Shown: positions 54,099 through 63,842, counted from the first letter of the stretch. The stretch: 64,000 nucleotides of DNA from Spartobacteria bacterium LR76 (GCA_003054655.1 QAYZ01000009.1:120204-184203), one strand, 5' to 3'. The notes: generated by a model from the letters alone, not told the origin. Program-made: numbers and translations.

Positions 54099-57000
54099 CT
54101 ATTTGCCAAACTTCAGCTCAATCGCCTGCCCTGCATAAGTGACAGTCTTTGCCTCCATCGGTTGCGACAACCCAGCGTTCTTATCCGCCGAGGCAAGCAC
54201 GACATTAAGTTGTCTCGTGGCAGTCATCCCGGGAAATGTCCCCTGCCGCTGACTGATCGCGAGGCTGCGACTGGCATCGTTCCACGATAACTCATAGGTC
54301 GCGCGCTGACCCCGCTCATACCCGTATGTCTCGTTGTCATCCTCGTAGATGGTAAACTTCGCATCCCGGCCGGGATAGATGCGGATTTCATATGGCGCAT
54401 CCGGATTTTCCATCACATGCTGAACGGCAGGCCCAAACGGAACAATCGATCCGGCACGCACGTAGAGCGGCATGATGTCGAGAGGACACTCCCGGCTCAC
54501 AGTCTGACCGCCGGAGAAGCGCTCATTGGTCCAGAAGTCGTACCAATCCGCTCCAGCAGGCAGATAGGTTTCCACCAGTTTTACAGGCGTTTCCTTTTTC
54601 CCATTCATCTCTCCCGGCGTGCGCCATGCGAGACGCAGCATCCGATCTCTTGTGCCTTGAAAATACTCGATCTTCACCGGCACCTTCTGGCCTTTTGCCA
54701 GCGTCCTCGGCGCGCCCTTGTAAAGGCGCGGACGCGCCTGCCAATCCTCCACCACGAGCTTTCCGTCCAGCCAGAGCCGGAAACCATCGTCACCCTCGAC
54801 TCCGATTTCGTACTCGCCCGACTCCGGCACCGTAATCACGCCCTCCCAGCGACCGGAAAACTTCTCACCACTCGTGAGTCCGACCGGCCAGTCGGTCAAT
54901 GGAGGGCCGGGCCACGTGTAGTCAACCTTTGGGTCCACCGTCTTGCCTGCCGACGACTCGAAATTCGTCCCTTTGAAATATTCCACAGCAATGCCGGGCT
55001 TGCCGTCAGGCGTTTGTAAAGCCTCCGAGGGAATGGTGGCCGGAGGCGGCTCCTCTACGTTCAGCAAGGCCGTGATGACCGGATGCACAAGAAACGCCGG
55101 TCCAAACATGAACTCATCATCAATGCGGCGCGCCTTGAGATCGTCGGGAAAGTCCATGGGCAGCCCGCGCATCATCGTATAGCCCTGACTCGTGCTCATC
55201 CAGGCCAGGCTGTAGATGTAAGGCAGCAGCATGTAGCGCAAGGTCGCCGCGGACCGCAGGGATTTGTAAAACTCGGGATCGCTCTCGCGAAATCGGTACG
55301 GCTCCCGATCGATATTGGTACCGTGAATGCGGTATATCGGATTGAAAATGGCAAACTGATGCCACCTCGCAAAGAGTTCGCGATACTCGGGATTCATCGA
55401 TGTTTCCGAACGAAAACCTCCAGGGACAAAGAACCCGCCTGTATCCTGAGTCCAATATGGCTGGCCCGCCATGGCAACATTGATGCCGCCAGCAATCTGG
55501 TCACGGAACGTCTTCCAACTGGCCGTCGTGTCACCCGACCACGGAAGCGCACCGTATCGCTGTTGCCCGATAAACGACGAGCGAGTGAGGGTGAGGACGC
55601 GTTTGTCGCCTGTGGCACGCTGACCCTCGTAGGTTCCACGAGTCGTTTCCAGCGAATAGGGATTCAGATACCGGGTGAAGTCGCCCATGGCATTTTTCCC
55701 CAGACGCTTGATGTCCTCTTCGACCTTTTTCGGATCGTGACAGGCTGTTCCGACCTCAACCTCGGTGCCGTCCATCCACAGCGCGTCAACGCCCGCGTCG
55801 AGCAGTCCGCTCTTGATATGCTTGAAATAGATCGCCCGTCCCTCCGGGCTGAAGGCGTCATAAATGCGCGCCTTTTTGGAAATCCAGTGCAGCGGCTCGA
55901 AGCGCAACCCCTTGGCATCAAGGTCTCGCGCCAGCTCCGTATCATTGCCCACCGACGGCCAGATCGAAACCATGAGCTTCACATGCAAATCGTCGTGCAG
56001 GGTGTTTGTGAGACCCTTAGGATCCGGGAAGCGATCCTTGTTCCAGATCATCCCGCTCCACCTGCCATCCTTGGTCCCTCCCCAGTACTGCCAGTCCTGT
56101 ACGATGTAATCGAGAGGGAAGCCGTCCTGGCGAAATTTCCGCACGACGTCGAGGAGCTCATCCTGGGTCTTGTACCGCTCCTTGCTCATGAAGAGACCAA
56201 ATGCAGCCTTTGGAAACATCGGAGCCGCGCCGGTCAGGTCGCGATAGCCCGCGATCACAGCGTCCATGCTCTCTCCCGCGATGAAGTAATAGTCGATACC
56301 CTCGGGCGCGCTTTCGGACCAGAACGAAGCGCCCTCCGCGTCGTCCTTGAAAATGGTCTTCGAGTAGTTGTCCCACAGGATGCCATATCGTCGGGTGGAA
56401 ACGAGCAATGGCACCACGATGCCTATGTTTGTCTGGACGAGCAGCACCTGCCGCCCGCGATAGTCCATGTATCGGTCATTGTATTGACCCAACCCGTAAA
56501 GCGACTCGTCGGGGGACAACGTAAACGTCTGCTTCACTTCGTACGTTGGGCTATCCGAAATCTTCACCTGCTTGATCTCGGCCGGATTCTTCGTGCGTTC
56601 GCGCGTGATTTCGCTCCCATCAGGTCTCTGAAAGGTCAGGGCGCACGTTTGTTTATTCACGAACACGCGCAATCTGGGAGTGGCAAGCGTCAGTTCCTCG
56701 CCTCCATCCTTGATCTCAAACGAGACCGCGGTGGGCTTCGCGACAACGGCAAGGCTCGGCTGCGGTGAAAAGGTTTCTCCGGCGTTCGCGCTCACGCGCA
56801 CGATCTCAGGTCCGTAAAACAGGATGTTCTTTACCAACCCTCCGACCCGGATCTGGATACCATTTGCAAGCCTGGTCATGGAAAACTTTCCATCTCCTGC
56901 GGGAGCTCCCAACGGAAGGAGTTGGCCACATTGATCCATTCCTGTGGGCGCGGCAGCGTACCCGACCACTGGCAGGGTGAGACCTATCCCGACCGCACGA

Positions 57001-57137
57001 AGTGTCCTGATGATTTGGCTAAATGCAGCATGGCAAAGTAATGGGACATCCGTGCGGTATCGCCAGTGGCCTCCCAGGGAAACGGCAGGTGGGCGAACGG
57101 CTACAAGTTGTATCGAAAAAGGCTCAGAAACGAACAT
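54099..57137 (-). CDS. Secreted GH31 alpha-xylosidase/alpha-glucosidase with PA14 insertion
   Basis: 1012 codons. A late signal peptide (about residues 42-63, IIRTLRAVGIGLTLPVVG then YAAA) follows a long N-region from the ATG at 57137; no other start codon is seen before the mature part. GH31 N-terminal beta domain, then barrel with YIVQDWQYWGGTKDGRWSGM, nucleophile Asp in DALWMDGTEVE (about 454) and acid/base Asp in LPWSGDTTASW (about 533). A PA14 module (about 715-860; VEYFKGTNFESSAGKT, SGEYEIGVEGDDGFRLWLDG) interrupts the C-terminal sandwich. This architecture is typical of xyloglucan alpha-xylosidases, releasing xylose from side chains. Confidence 0.92.
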   Translation of the reverse strand: MFVSEPFSIQLVAVRPPAVSLGGHWRYRTDVPLLCHAAFSQIIRTLRAVGIGLTLPVVGYAAAPTGMDQCGQLLPLGAPAGDGKFSMTRLANGIQIRVGGLVKNILFYGPEIVRVSANAGETFSPQPSLAVVAKPTAVSFEIKDGGEELTLATPRLRVFVNKQTCALTFQRPDGSEITRERTKNPAEIKQVKISDSPTYEVKQTFTLSPDESLYGLGQYNDRYMDYRGRQVLLVQTNIGIVVPLLVSTRRYGILWDNYSKTIFKDDAEGASFWSESAPEGIDYYFIAGESMDAVIAGYRDLTGAAPMFPKAAFGLFMSKERYKTQDELLDVVRKFRQDGFPLDYIVQDWQYWGGTKDGRWSGMIWNKDRFPDPKGLTNTLHDDLHVKLMVSIWPSVGNDTELARDLDAKGLRFEPLHWISKKARIYDAFSPEGRAIYFKHIKSGLLDAGVDALWMDGTEVEVGTACHDPKKVEEDIKRLGKNAMGDFTRYLNPYSLETTRGTYEGQRATGDKRVLTLTRSSFIGQQRYGALPWSGDTTASWKTFRDQIAGGINVAMAGQPYWTQDTGGFFVPGGFRSETSMNPEYRELFARWHQFAIFNPIYRIHGTNIDREPYRFRESDPEFYKSLRSAATLRYMLLPYIYSLAWMSTSQGYTMMRGLPMDFPDDLKARRIDDEFMFGPAFLVHPVITALLNVEEPPPATIPSEALQTPDGKPGIAVEYFKGTNFESSAGKTVDPKVDYTWPGPPLTDWPVGLTSGEKFSGRWEGVITVPESGEYEIGVEGDDGFRLWLDGKLVVEDWQARPRLYKGAPRTLAKGQKVPVKIEYFQGTRDRMLRLAWRTPGEMNGKKETPVKLVETYLPAGADWYDFWTNERFSGGQTVSRECPLDIMPLYVRAGSIVPFGPAVQHVMENPDAPYEIRIYPGRDAKFTIYEDDNETYGYERGQRATYELSWNDASRSLAISQRQGTFPGMTATRQLNVVLASADKNAGLSQPMEAKTVTYAGQAIELKFGK

Positions 57138-57212
57138 GGAGGAAACGACGCATTACGGCTGTCGATCCCCCACCATCGCATGACCTGAGCTCCAAACCAT
57201 TGCTGATTGGCC

Positions 57213-57224
57213 TGATCCGGTTAA
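57213..57224. promoter_or_regulatory. Putative operator TGATCCGGTTAA, copy 1 of a second motif
   Basis: It lies in the 185-bp divergent gap between the GH31 gene and the third lacI-type gene. It matches the sites at 61417-61428 and, reversed, 61509-61520 (consensus TKATMCGGTTWA, CG-centred as in LacI operators). Confidence 0.5.
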
Positions 57225-57322
57225 GAAAAAGTTATCGACCCATTGCCAGGGATTGTGGATACTTTTGCCCGCTGCTACGGCAACGCTCCGCGAGGAGTGA
57301 AAGCCGGTCATTCATCTCCCCC

Positions 57323-58435
57323 ATGGAATCAGCACCTCAACCCAGAACGACAATCCGAGACATTGCCAAGGCACTCGGACTTTCGCGGGCCGCGATCTCT
57401 CTCGGGCTCCGCAATAGCCCTCAGATTGCTGTCGCGACCTGCCAGAAAATCCAGGCGGCGGCTGCTGCCATGGGCTACCACCCGAATCTCAGTGCAACCA
57501 ACCTGGCCCATTTTCGGCACAGCTCCTCTGAAAAGACCGTTCATTCAGCCATGGCCTGGATCAACTGCTGGAAAGATCCGGCGGACCTTCGCAAGTTTCA
57601 CCAGTTTGACCTGTACTGGAGAAGCGCCCGAGATACCGCCGAATCAGCCGGTTACCGGCTCGAGGAATTCGTGGTGGATGCGACATCGAATGTCGCGCGC
57701 CTGCAGAACATCCTTCTGACCCGGAACATTCATGGGATCATCATTCCCCCGCAGCGTCGTACCGGCTATTGGCCGCGACTCTGCGATGGAACTTTCGATT
57801 GGAGCCGCTTCTCCGCTGTACGCATCGGGCACTCGGTGCGATCGCCATCGGTTTCCGTCGTTGCACCGGACCAGGTGGGCAATTGCATGCAGGCCGTGGA
57901 GGAAATCTCGGCGCGCGGTTATGAGCGGATCGGCTACGTCACGTTTCGAGATATCCGCCAATCCACGCAGAACTGGTTTCTCGGCGGCTTCCTTCTCGCC
58001 CAGATCGCGCTGCCCGTGTCCCGACATGTTCCCGTGCTGTATCTCGAGGAACGCGACAGCTCGGATCGGAATCGCCTCTCCCAGTGGATAAAGCGCCACA
58101 AGCCCGACGCAATCCTGACGGAATGGAATGAGATTGGCAAACTCGTGGAGTCTCTCGAGATCCGGGTTCCCGAGGACATCGGAGTCGCCGTCCTGAATAC
58201 GCTCGACTGCGACATCAAAGCTGGCATCTATCAAAATCCGGAACTGATCGGCGCCGCCTCCGCGGAAGTTCTGATCGCTTTGATGAATCGCAACGATCGC
58301 GGTGCCTCGCCCAACTATCGCACGACGACTGTGATGGGAAAATGGCAGGACGGACCAACGCTGCCCTCGAAAGTCGAGTCTACGCCCTCCAAGGAATCTG
58401 CTCCGCAGGAGCGAAAATCGGCTCCTGCGAAATAG
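57323..58435 (+). CDS. LacI family transcriptional regulator (third locus)
   Basis: 370 residues from the ATG at 57323 (MESAPQPRTTIRDIAKALGL). HTH continues LSRAAISLGLRNSPQI, hinge MGYHPNLSATNLAHF, effector domain (AMAWINCWKDP; IHGIIIPPQRRTGYW; GYERIGYVTFRDI; PEDIGVAVLNTL), and a low-complexity Ser/Lys/Glu tail of about 25 residues. It is divergent from GH31. Probable regulator of the sites with TKATMCGGTTWA. Confidence 0.92.
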   Translation: MESAPQPRTTIRDIAKALGLSRAAISLGLRNSPQIAVATCQKIQAAAAAMGYHPNLSATNLAHFRHSSSEKTVHSAMAWINCWKDPADLRKFHQFDLYWRSARDTAESAGYRLEEFVVDATSNVARLQNILLTRNIHGIIIPPQRRTGYWPRLCDGTFDWSRFSAVRIGHSVRSPSVSVVAPDQVGNCMQAVEEISARGYERIGYVTFRDIRQSTQNWFLGGFLLAQIALPVSRHVPVLYLEERDSSDRNRLSQWIKRHKPDAILTEWNEIGKLVESLEIRVPEDIGVAVLNTLDCDIKAGIYQNPELIGAASAEVLIALMNRNDRGASPNYRTTTVMGKWQDGPTLPSKVESTPSKESAPQERKSAPAK

Positions 58436-58533
58436 TCGCTTGCTGCGCTCCAGAAGATCCTGGCCGAAGGCGTACTCTTCCGGGATTTCTCACCTTACGC
58501 ATTATTAACGTACGCCTCAGGTCCTGAAGAATT

Positions 58534-60192
58534 TTGAACGCGCATCTCATATCCCGACTCTTCGTTGGATGCCTGGTCCTCGTCCTTGCTATCGCGGCGC
58601 CATCGTCGAAGGCTGCGGAATATCAGTGGTCGGTGGAGGTTCCTTCCGTAGTCTCGTCCGAGACCCAGGCGGCTCCCCGGGCATTTCTCTGGATTCCGCC
58701 TGACTGCACCCGGGTGCGAGGAGTTGTTGTCGGCCAGCACAACATGGAAGAGGAGGCTATCTTCGAGAATCCCAGGTTCCGAAAGGCGCTCGCCGACTTG
58801 AACTTTGCCGTCGTGTGGGTCACTCCCGGCTGGAATCTGTTTTTCCGCTTTGATCGGGGCGCTGGGAAGGGCTTTGACGACCTCATGAGAGCACTGGCAG
58901 CTGAGTCTGGATATGAGGAGCTGTCGTCGGTTCCGGTAGTGCCGCTCGGGCACTCCGCCGCTGCGAGTTTCCCCTGGAATTTCGCGGCATGGGCTCCCGA
59001 GCGAACCCTCGCCGTGATCTCGGTAAGCGGACAGTGGCCTTACTACGTAGACTCGAATACGCCGGACTGGGGCAACCGAAACGTCGATGGAATCCCCGGC
59101 TTGGTTTCGATGGGCGAATACGAGGCCGCCGAAGGCAGGGCCGCCATGGGCCTCGAGGAACGCGTCGCTCGCCCAAAGACAGCTCTCAGCATGTTGTCGA
59201 CCCCGGGAGAAGGGCACTTCGATCCCAGCGACGACAAGGTCGAGTATCTCGCGTTCTACCTGAAGAAAGCCGCCGAGTATCGACTGCCTCCCTCTGATAC
59301 TAAGGGACCGGTAAAGCTCAAGGATATCGATCCGACTCACCAGGGTTGGCTGGCAGACCGGTGGCACCGAGATCGAGGCCCCGATGCTCCCGCCGCCCCG
59401 GTGATGTCTTATCGCGGTAATCCGAACGAAGCATTTTGGTACTTTGATGAGGAGCACGCACGAGTCACCGAGGAATACCAGGCCAGATATCGCGGGAAGA
59501 AACCTCAACTCGTCGGGTATGTGCAAAACGGTGAGATCGTCGCGCAGGATCCCAAGGCTCACGCGCAGGTGCTCTTGAAATTTCTTCCGATGGAGGATGG
59601 GATCAGTTTCAAGCTCCAGGGAACATTCCTCGACACCGTGCCTGAGGGCAGGCCGGAGGGTTGGAGTGGACAACCGAAAGGCTCCTCCATCAGTCATTCT
59701 TCCGACGCCAGTCAGATCACCATCAGCCGTATCTGTGGTCCGGTCGTTCAGACTGGTCCGGATACCTGGGCCATCGATTTTTACCGAATGGGTACAAACA
59801 ACGCGAAACGCTCGAACGACATCTGGCTACTCGCCCGGCATCCAGGCGATGAGGAATTTCGTCCGACCGTCCAGCAATCTCAGTTACGCTTCCCCCTCCG
59901 GAATACCGAGGGAGCTGATCAAACAATCACATTTCCCAAGATAGGAGATCAACGGACCGGCAGCCAGCCATTGAAACTCCAGGCGACATCGAGCTCTGGA
60001 GAGCCGGTTCACTATTACGTCCGCGAGGGTCCAGCAGAAATCAAGGGCGGCACGCTTTCGTTTACCCCCATTCCCGCAAAAGCCAGATACCCGGTAAAGG
60101 TCACGGTCGTGGCCTGGCAATGGGGAAGGTCTATCGATCCCAAGCTCAAAACAGCTGCCCCCGTGGAACAGACCTTTCTCATCGCTAAGTGA
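58534..60192 (+). CDS. Secreted alpha/beta-hydrolase, large
   Basis: 552 codons from a TTG (58534) with signal peptide (LFVGCLVLVLAIAAPSSKAA). Alpha/beta-hydrolase core to about residue 270: oxyanion region VVVGQHNMEEEAIF, nucleophile elbow VPLGHSAAASFPW (Ser about 138), and His in TPGEGHFDPS. The C-terminal half is beta-rich without known signature (WFYFDEEHARVTEEY region; SQLRFPLRNTEGADQTITF), perhaps a binding domain. Probably an esterase acting on acylated polysaccharide, by context. Confidence 0.82.
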   Translation: MNAHLISRLFVGCLVLVLAIAAPSSKAAEYQWSVEVPSVVSSETQAAPRAFLWIPPDCTRVRGVVVGQHNMEEEAIFENPRFRKALADLNFAVVWVTPGWNLFFRFDRGAGKGFDDLMRALAAESGYEELSSVPVVPLGHSAAASFPWNFAAWAPERTLAVISVSGQWPYYVDSNTPDWGNRNVDGIPGLVSMGEYEAAEGRAAMGLEERVARPKTALSMLSTPGEGHFDPSDDKVEYLAFYLKKAAEYRLPPSDTKGPVKLKDIDPTHQGWLADRWHRDRGPDAPAAPVMSYRGNPNEAFWYFDEEHARVTEEYQARYRGKKPQLVGYVQNGEIVAQDPKAHAQVLLKFLPMEDGISFKLQGTFLDTVPEGRPEGWSGQPKGSSISHSSDASQITISRICGPVVQTGPDTWAIDFYRMGTNNAKRSNDIWLLARHPGDEEFRPTVQQSQLRFPLRNTEGADQTITFPKIGDQRTGSQPLKLQATSSSGEPVHYYVREGPAEIKGGTLSFTPIPAKARYPVKVTVVAWQWGRSIDPKLKTAAPVEQTFLIAK

Positions 60193-60298
60193 CACCCATC
60201 TCGCTCCGCGCCTAGCCTACAGTTTAGGAACCAGTGCCCGATAGCGGCAAAAAGTTACCACTACTCCACGCCCCTTCTCGCCGATTGGTCAGTGGTGG

Positions 60299-61369
60299 TT
60301 AAGCCAGCAAGGCGGCCCGCTCGCGACTTATTCCCCCGCGGAGAGGTTCGCCAGCCAGATAGCGGCGAAACTCCTCAACCATGAACTCCCCGAGTCTGCC
60401 GCATTCGGGACCGAGCGATCCCGCGATATGGGGAGTTACGGTGACATTCCGGAAGCCCAGCAAGGGGGAATCCAGCGGCAGGGGCTCCGGCTCCGAGACG
60501 TCGAGAATAACCTGAATATCCGGGCGCACCTTAAGCACATCAATCAATTCATCCTGACGTATGATACGAGGCCGGGCCGTATTGATAAAGTAAGCACCCT
60601 TCTTCATCTGCCGGAAATGCCTGCCGGTAATCATTCCCCACGTCTCCGGTTTGTCGGGCGCATGCAGGGATACGACGTCGCCCTCTTGGAAAGCCTCGTC
60701 GAGAGAACACAACCGGACCCCGAGATACGCCGCCTCCGCCTCGCTCAGAAACGGATCGTAGACCAGGCACTCGATATCGAACGGCTTCAGAAAGGCGAGC
60801 AACCGCCGGGCGATCATTCCGCAGGAAATTAAAGAAACGCGTGAGCGGAATCCTCCTGGAACCATCCGGGTGTGATCCCCCCACCCCAGGCCGTCTCTCA
60901 CACCCACACTCAGGCCCCAAAAGTTCTTCAACCCGAGAAGAATCGTGCCCAAGGTGTACTCGGCAACAGGCTGGGCATTAATCTCCGAGGCGCCGGTAAC
61001 CACGATGCCCCGGCTCCAAAAATCCTCGGTCACGAAATAGCCTATCGTGCCAGCGCCGTAAAAAACCGCCTTGAGATTCGGCGCGGCATCCAGAAAAGCC
61101 CGATCCATCCGCGGCGCTCCCCAGCCTGAAAAGATCACTTCCACTTTTTCCAGAATTTCCGGGTGCAAAGCCACCGACTCGCGCGTCTGCGGTTCTGCGT
61201 AAAAGTCCGCCATCTCGCGAAGACTCGCCTGAACCTCCGCTCCGTAAATCAAATCGCACGTTCGCCTTTCCAGGACAAAAAGCGCCTTCGGTCGACTACC
61301 TTCATTCGATGCAACAACCGGTTCACAAGGAAGGTCGGGAGATAAGGAGGCAGGAGGAGAAACGCTCAC
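60299..61369 (-). CDS. D-isomer-specific 2-hydroxyacid dehydrogenase
   Basis: 356 residues. KALFVLERRTCDLIYG N-terminus; NAD-site LISCGMIARRLLAFLKPFD, a variant of the usual GxGxxG; catalytic Arg in INTARPRII, Glu in LDVSEPEPLP, His in VTPHIAGS. The GTG at 61369 is preferred because AAGGTGG lies upstream; the longer TTG start at 61411 would collide with the putative operator at 61417-61428. Only distantly like the dehydrogenase at 24986-26044. Confidence 0.88.
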   Translation of the reverse strand: MSVSPPASLSPDLPCEPVVASNEGSRPKALFVLERRTCDLIYGAEVQASLREMADFYAEPQTRESVALHPEILEKVEVIFSGWGAPRMDRAFLDAAPNLKAVFYGAGTIGYFVTEDFWSRGIVVTGASEINAQPVAEYTLGTILLGLKNFWGLSVGVRDGLGWGDHTRMVPGGFRSRVSLISCGMIARRLLAFLKPFDIECLVYDPFLSEAEAAYLGVRLCSLDEAFQEGDVVSLHAPDKPETWGMITGRHFRQMKKGAYFINTARPRIIRQDELIDVLKVRPDIQVILDVSEPEPLPLDSPLLGFRNVTVTPHIAGSLGPECGRLGEFMVEEFRRYLAGEPLRGGISRERAALLA

Positions 61370-61416
61370 GAGACCACCTTCTCGAAGCTCCTCAGGAATC
61401 GGAACTTCCAATCATC

Positions 61417-61428
61417 TGATACGGTTTA
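61417..61428. promoter_or_regulatory. Putative operator TGATACGGTTTA, copy 2 of the second motif
   Basis: 47 bases upstream of the GTG start of the 2-hydroxyacid dehydrogenase gene. Matches 57213-57224 at 10 of 12 positions. Confidence 0.5.
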
Positions 61429-61508
61429 GCCACATACCGGGCGATCGGCACGATCAGGCGCAGGGCGGCTGGCGGATTTAAAAACCCTCTTGCATAAGCC
61501 CCAGCAAC

Positions 61509-61520
61509 TTAACCGTATAA
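61509..61520. promoter_or_regulatory. Putative operator TTAACCGTATAA, copy 3 of the second motif
   Basis: Reverse complement TTATACGGTTAA. It lies 117 bases before the large PEP-CTERM gene, in the divergent gap shared with the dehydrogenase gene. Confidence 0.45.
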
Positions 61521-61637
61521 CCTAATCAGGCATCGCAAAAGACGGGGCCTTAACTGACACTCCGGACATGCGCTAGAGCCCCTCTCTGAGGGACTTCACG
61601 TGCCCCTAAGAAAGTTCAATCCCTGCCTAAATCCACC

Positions 61638-63509
61638 ATGAAATCCCCGAGCAGACTCTTTAACACCCCCCAAAAGGCGGACTCTCTTTGGTCTCTCCCT
61701 GCCGCACACCACATGATGACCGCCGCCGCCATCGCGATTGCAGCCCTCTCGGGAGCAGGCGCCTCTTCCGCGCAGGCAGCGGATGCCGCGTGGAATGTAA
61801 ACGCCGATGGAAGCTGGGTTACGGATGCCAACTGGAACCCGGCGGCTGTGCCTGGCTCGACCAGTTCCACAATCAGCACCGATACGGCGACTTTCGGATC
61901 AGTCATAACCGCCGCACGCGCTGTGACGCTCGATACGAACCGCAATATCTTCGGCATCAACTTCTCCGGGAACAGCTTTGCATATACCTTGAGCGGCGGA
62001 AACTTGCTCTTGACCGCAGGCGGCATTATCCAGACCAGCGGGGCGGGCACCGCTCATACGGACAGCGTGACCTCGGCTATCGCCCTCCAGGGAGACGCGA
62101 CCTTCACGGCTGGATCCACTACCGCAGCCCGACTCCTGAGCATCGGTGGTTCTGTCACCAGCTCCGCCACATCGGGAACAACGACTCTCACCTTAAACGG
62201 AGCAAATACCGGCGCCAATACCATCACCGGAGTCATCAGCAATGGCGGCGGCACGAACAAGGTCGCACTGGCCAAGTCAGGAACAGGTCTGTGGACCCTC
62301 GCAGGAGCGAACACCTACTCAGGCGGCACAAGCATCAGCGCGGGAACGATTCAGTTTAGCAATAACAACTCCTTCGGTACGGGAAGTGTCACTTCAAATG
62401 GCGGCACAATCCGCGCCAGCGCGGGCGTAACGACTACCAACAACCTGGTGGTGAACGCCGCGACGACACTCGATGTAAGCGGTGGTAACTGGAACCTGAA
62501 CGGCAATATCAGTGGTTCCGGCAATATCACTCGCGGTACATCCGCTACGTTGACCTTATATCTCGGCGGAGACAATAGCGGCTATACGGGAACCTTCACA
62601 ACTCAGGCAAACGGAAACTCTATCGTTCGATTCAACAGCGCGAGCGCAGGCAGCGCGAACGCCAGCTGGGTCTTTAACAATACGACGGTAAACCGCAATA
62701 CTGCGAGCTTTAGTACCGGCACGATTTCGTTTGGCTCAATGACAGGAAACGGTGTAGTCAGCGGAGATATTGCCGGAACCAAAACAATCTCGGCGGGTGC
62801 GCTGGGTTTAGCCGACACCTTTTCTGGTGTGATCCAAAATGGTGTAAATAGCTCCGTAATTGCCTTTACCAAGGTTGGCAGCGGTACGATGACGCTCTCC
62901 GGCACCAACACATACACCGGCGCCACAACGGTAACTGCGGGCACTCTCCTGGTGAATGGAAGTCTCGCATCAGGCTCGGCTGTCAGCGTCACGGGAGGCA
63001 CCCTGGGTGGCGCTGGCAATGGGACGACTACCGGAGTCATCGGTGGTGCAACAGCTCTTTCCGCAGGGGCCAAACTGTCGCCCGGCACGGTTGCGGGCTC
63101 GGCTGGCACTCTGACCTTCTCGAACGGTCTGGACCTCTCGGCCTCCAGCAACAATACCGGCGCCTATCTCTTCAACCTCGATACGGTAGGTTCCAGCGAC
63201 AAGATCACGATCACAAGCCTAACCGCGAATGCGCTCAACGTTGGCATCCTGGATGGCGCCGACTTCACATTCACCAAAGGCGGCGGCTTCGGCGAGGGTA
63301 CTTACACATTGTTTAACGCAAGTTCCGCCATCGCGGGGAGTATCGGTACTGCCACGGTGGATCTCGGCGGAGGGTACGTCGGGACGCTTTCCATCGACAA
63401 TGTCAACAACGACGTCCTGCTGACCGTTGTTCCCGAGCCGTCAACATACATGCTGATGGGTCTGGGGTTAACTCTGCTGCTCTGGCGTAAACGTCGGATG
63501 CTGGCCTAG
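61638..63509 (+). CDS. Autotransporter-associated beta-strand-repeat protein with PEP-CTERM anchor
   Basis: 623 residues. Long N-terminus with a hydrophobic signal (MMTAAAIAIAALSGAGASSA), then repeats of the autotransporter-associated strand type (LTLNGANTGANTITGVISNG; LAKSGTGLWTLAGANTYSGG; FTKVGSGTMTLSGTNTYTG), rich in Thr, Gly, Ser and Asn. C-terminus VVPEPSTYMLMGLGLTLLLW followed by RKRRMLA is a complete PEP-CTERM signal. Exported and probably surface-displayed, perhaps as an adhesin. No catalytic domain is visible. Confidence 0.93.
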   Translation: MKSPSRLFNTPQKADSLWSLPAAHHMMTAAAIAIAALSGAGASSAQAADAAWNVNADGSWVTDANWNPAAVPGSTSSTISTDTATFGSVITAARAVTLDTNRNIFGINFSGNSFAYTLSGGNLLLTAGGIIQTSGAGTAHTDSVTSAIALQGDATFTAGSTTAARLLSIGGSVTSSATSGTTTLTLNGANTGANTITGVISNGGGTNKVALAKSGTGLWTLAGANTYSGGTSISAGTIQFSNNNSFGTGSVTSNGGTIRASAGVTTTNNLVVNAATTLDVSGGNWNLNGNISGSGNITRGTSATLTLYLGGDNSGYTGTFTTQANGNSIVRFNSASAGSANASWVFNNTTVNRNTASFSTGTISFGSMTGNGVVSGDIAGTKTISAGALGLADTFSGVIQNGVNSSVIAFTKVGSGTMTLSGTNTYTGATTVTAGTLLVNGSLASGSAVSVTGGTLGGAGNGTTTGVIGGATALSAGAKLSPGTVAGSAGTLTFSNGLDLSASSNNTGAYLFNLDTVGSSDKITITSLTANALNVGILDGADFTFTKGGGFGEGTYTLFNASSAIAGSIGTATVDLGGGYVGTLSIDNVNNDVLLTVVPEPSTYMLMGLGLTLLLWRKRRMLA

Positions 63510-63561
63510 GTTTCAATGTAGGGGGCTCCGATCCTGCGATGCAAATTGCGGGACCGGAGCG

Positions 63562-63605
63562 AAAAAAAACGCGCTGCCGCAGTGCTCGATGGGTGCTGCG
63601 GCAGC
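63562..63605 (-). terminator. Minus-strand Rho-independent terminator
   Basis: Stem GCTGCCGCAG/CTGCGGCAGC (63573-63582 with 63596-63605), followed on the minus strand by CGCG and eight T (A-run at 63563-63570). It would end transcription coming from the gene at 63855 and beyond. Confidence 0.8.
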
Positions 63606-63783
63606 ACCGTTTCTGGCTCCAGTCCCTCTGCTCCGCGGGAAAGCCAAACTCTTTGTCGGAAAGTTGAAACAATGGGCTTTAGTCGCTGCAGCTTCCGGCT
63701 TGCTTTGCCTCCGGGCAGAATCATCAATCCGCAAAATCCTAACTCCAGGGACAGCCAGATGAGATACCGGGATTAACACCTTG

Positions 63784-63842
63784 GAGCGGTTTAAATAATC
63801 TGTAGCCATCGCTCGGCAGCTACCTCTTAATTTAAACCGCTC
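63784..63842. repeat. 13-bp inverted repeat with structured loop
   Basis: GAGCGGTTTAAAT (63784-63796) and ATTTAAACCGCTC (63830-63842) are perfect complements around a 33-base loop that holds a nested GTAGC/GCTAC pair. It lies 12 bases beyond the stop of the right-edge gene. No T-run follows on either strand. Confidence 0.7.

Noticed and set aside
61638..63509. Tandem repeats as CRISPR or satellite DNA in the autotransporter-type gene
   Set aside because: The repeats are degenerate at DNA level and follow protein strand repeats; no constant repeat-spacer pattern.
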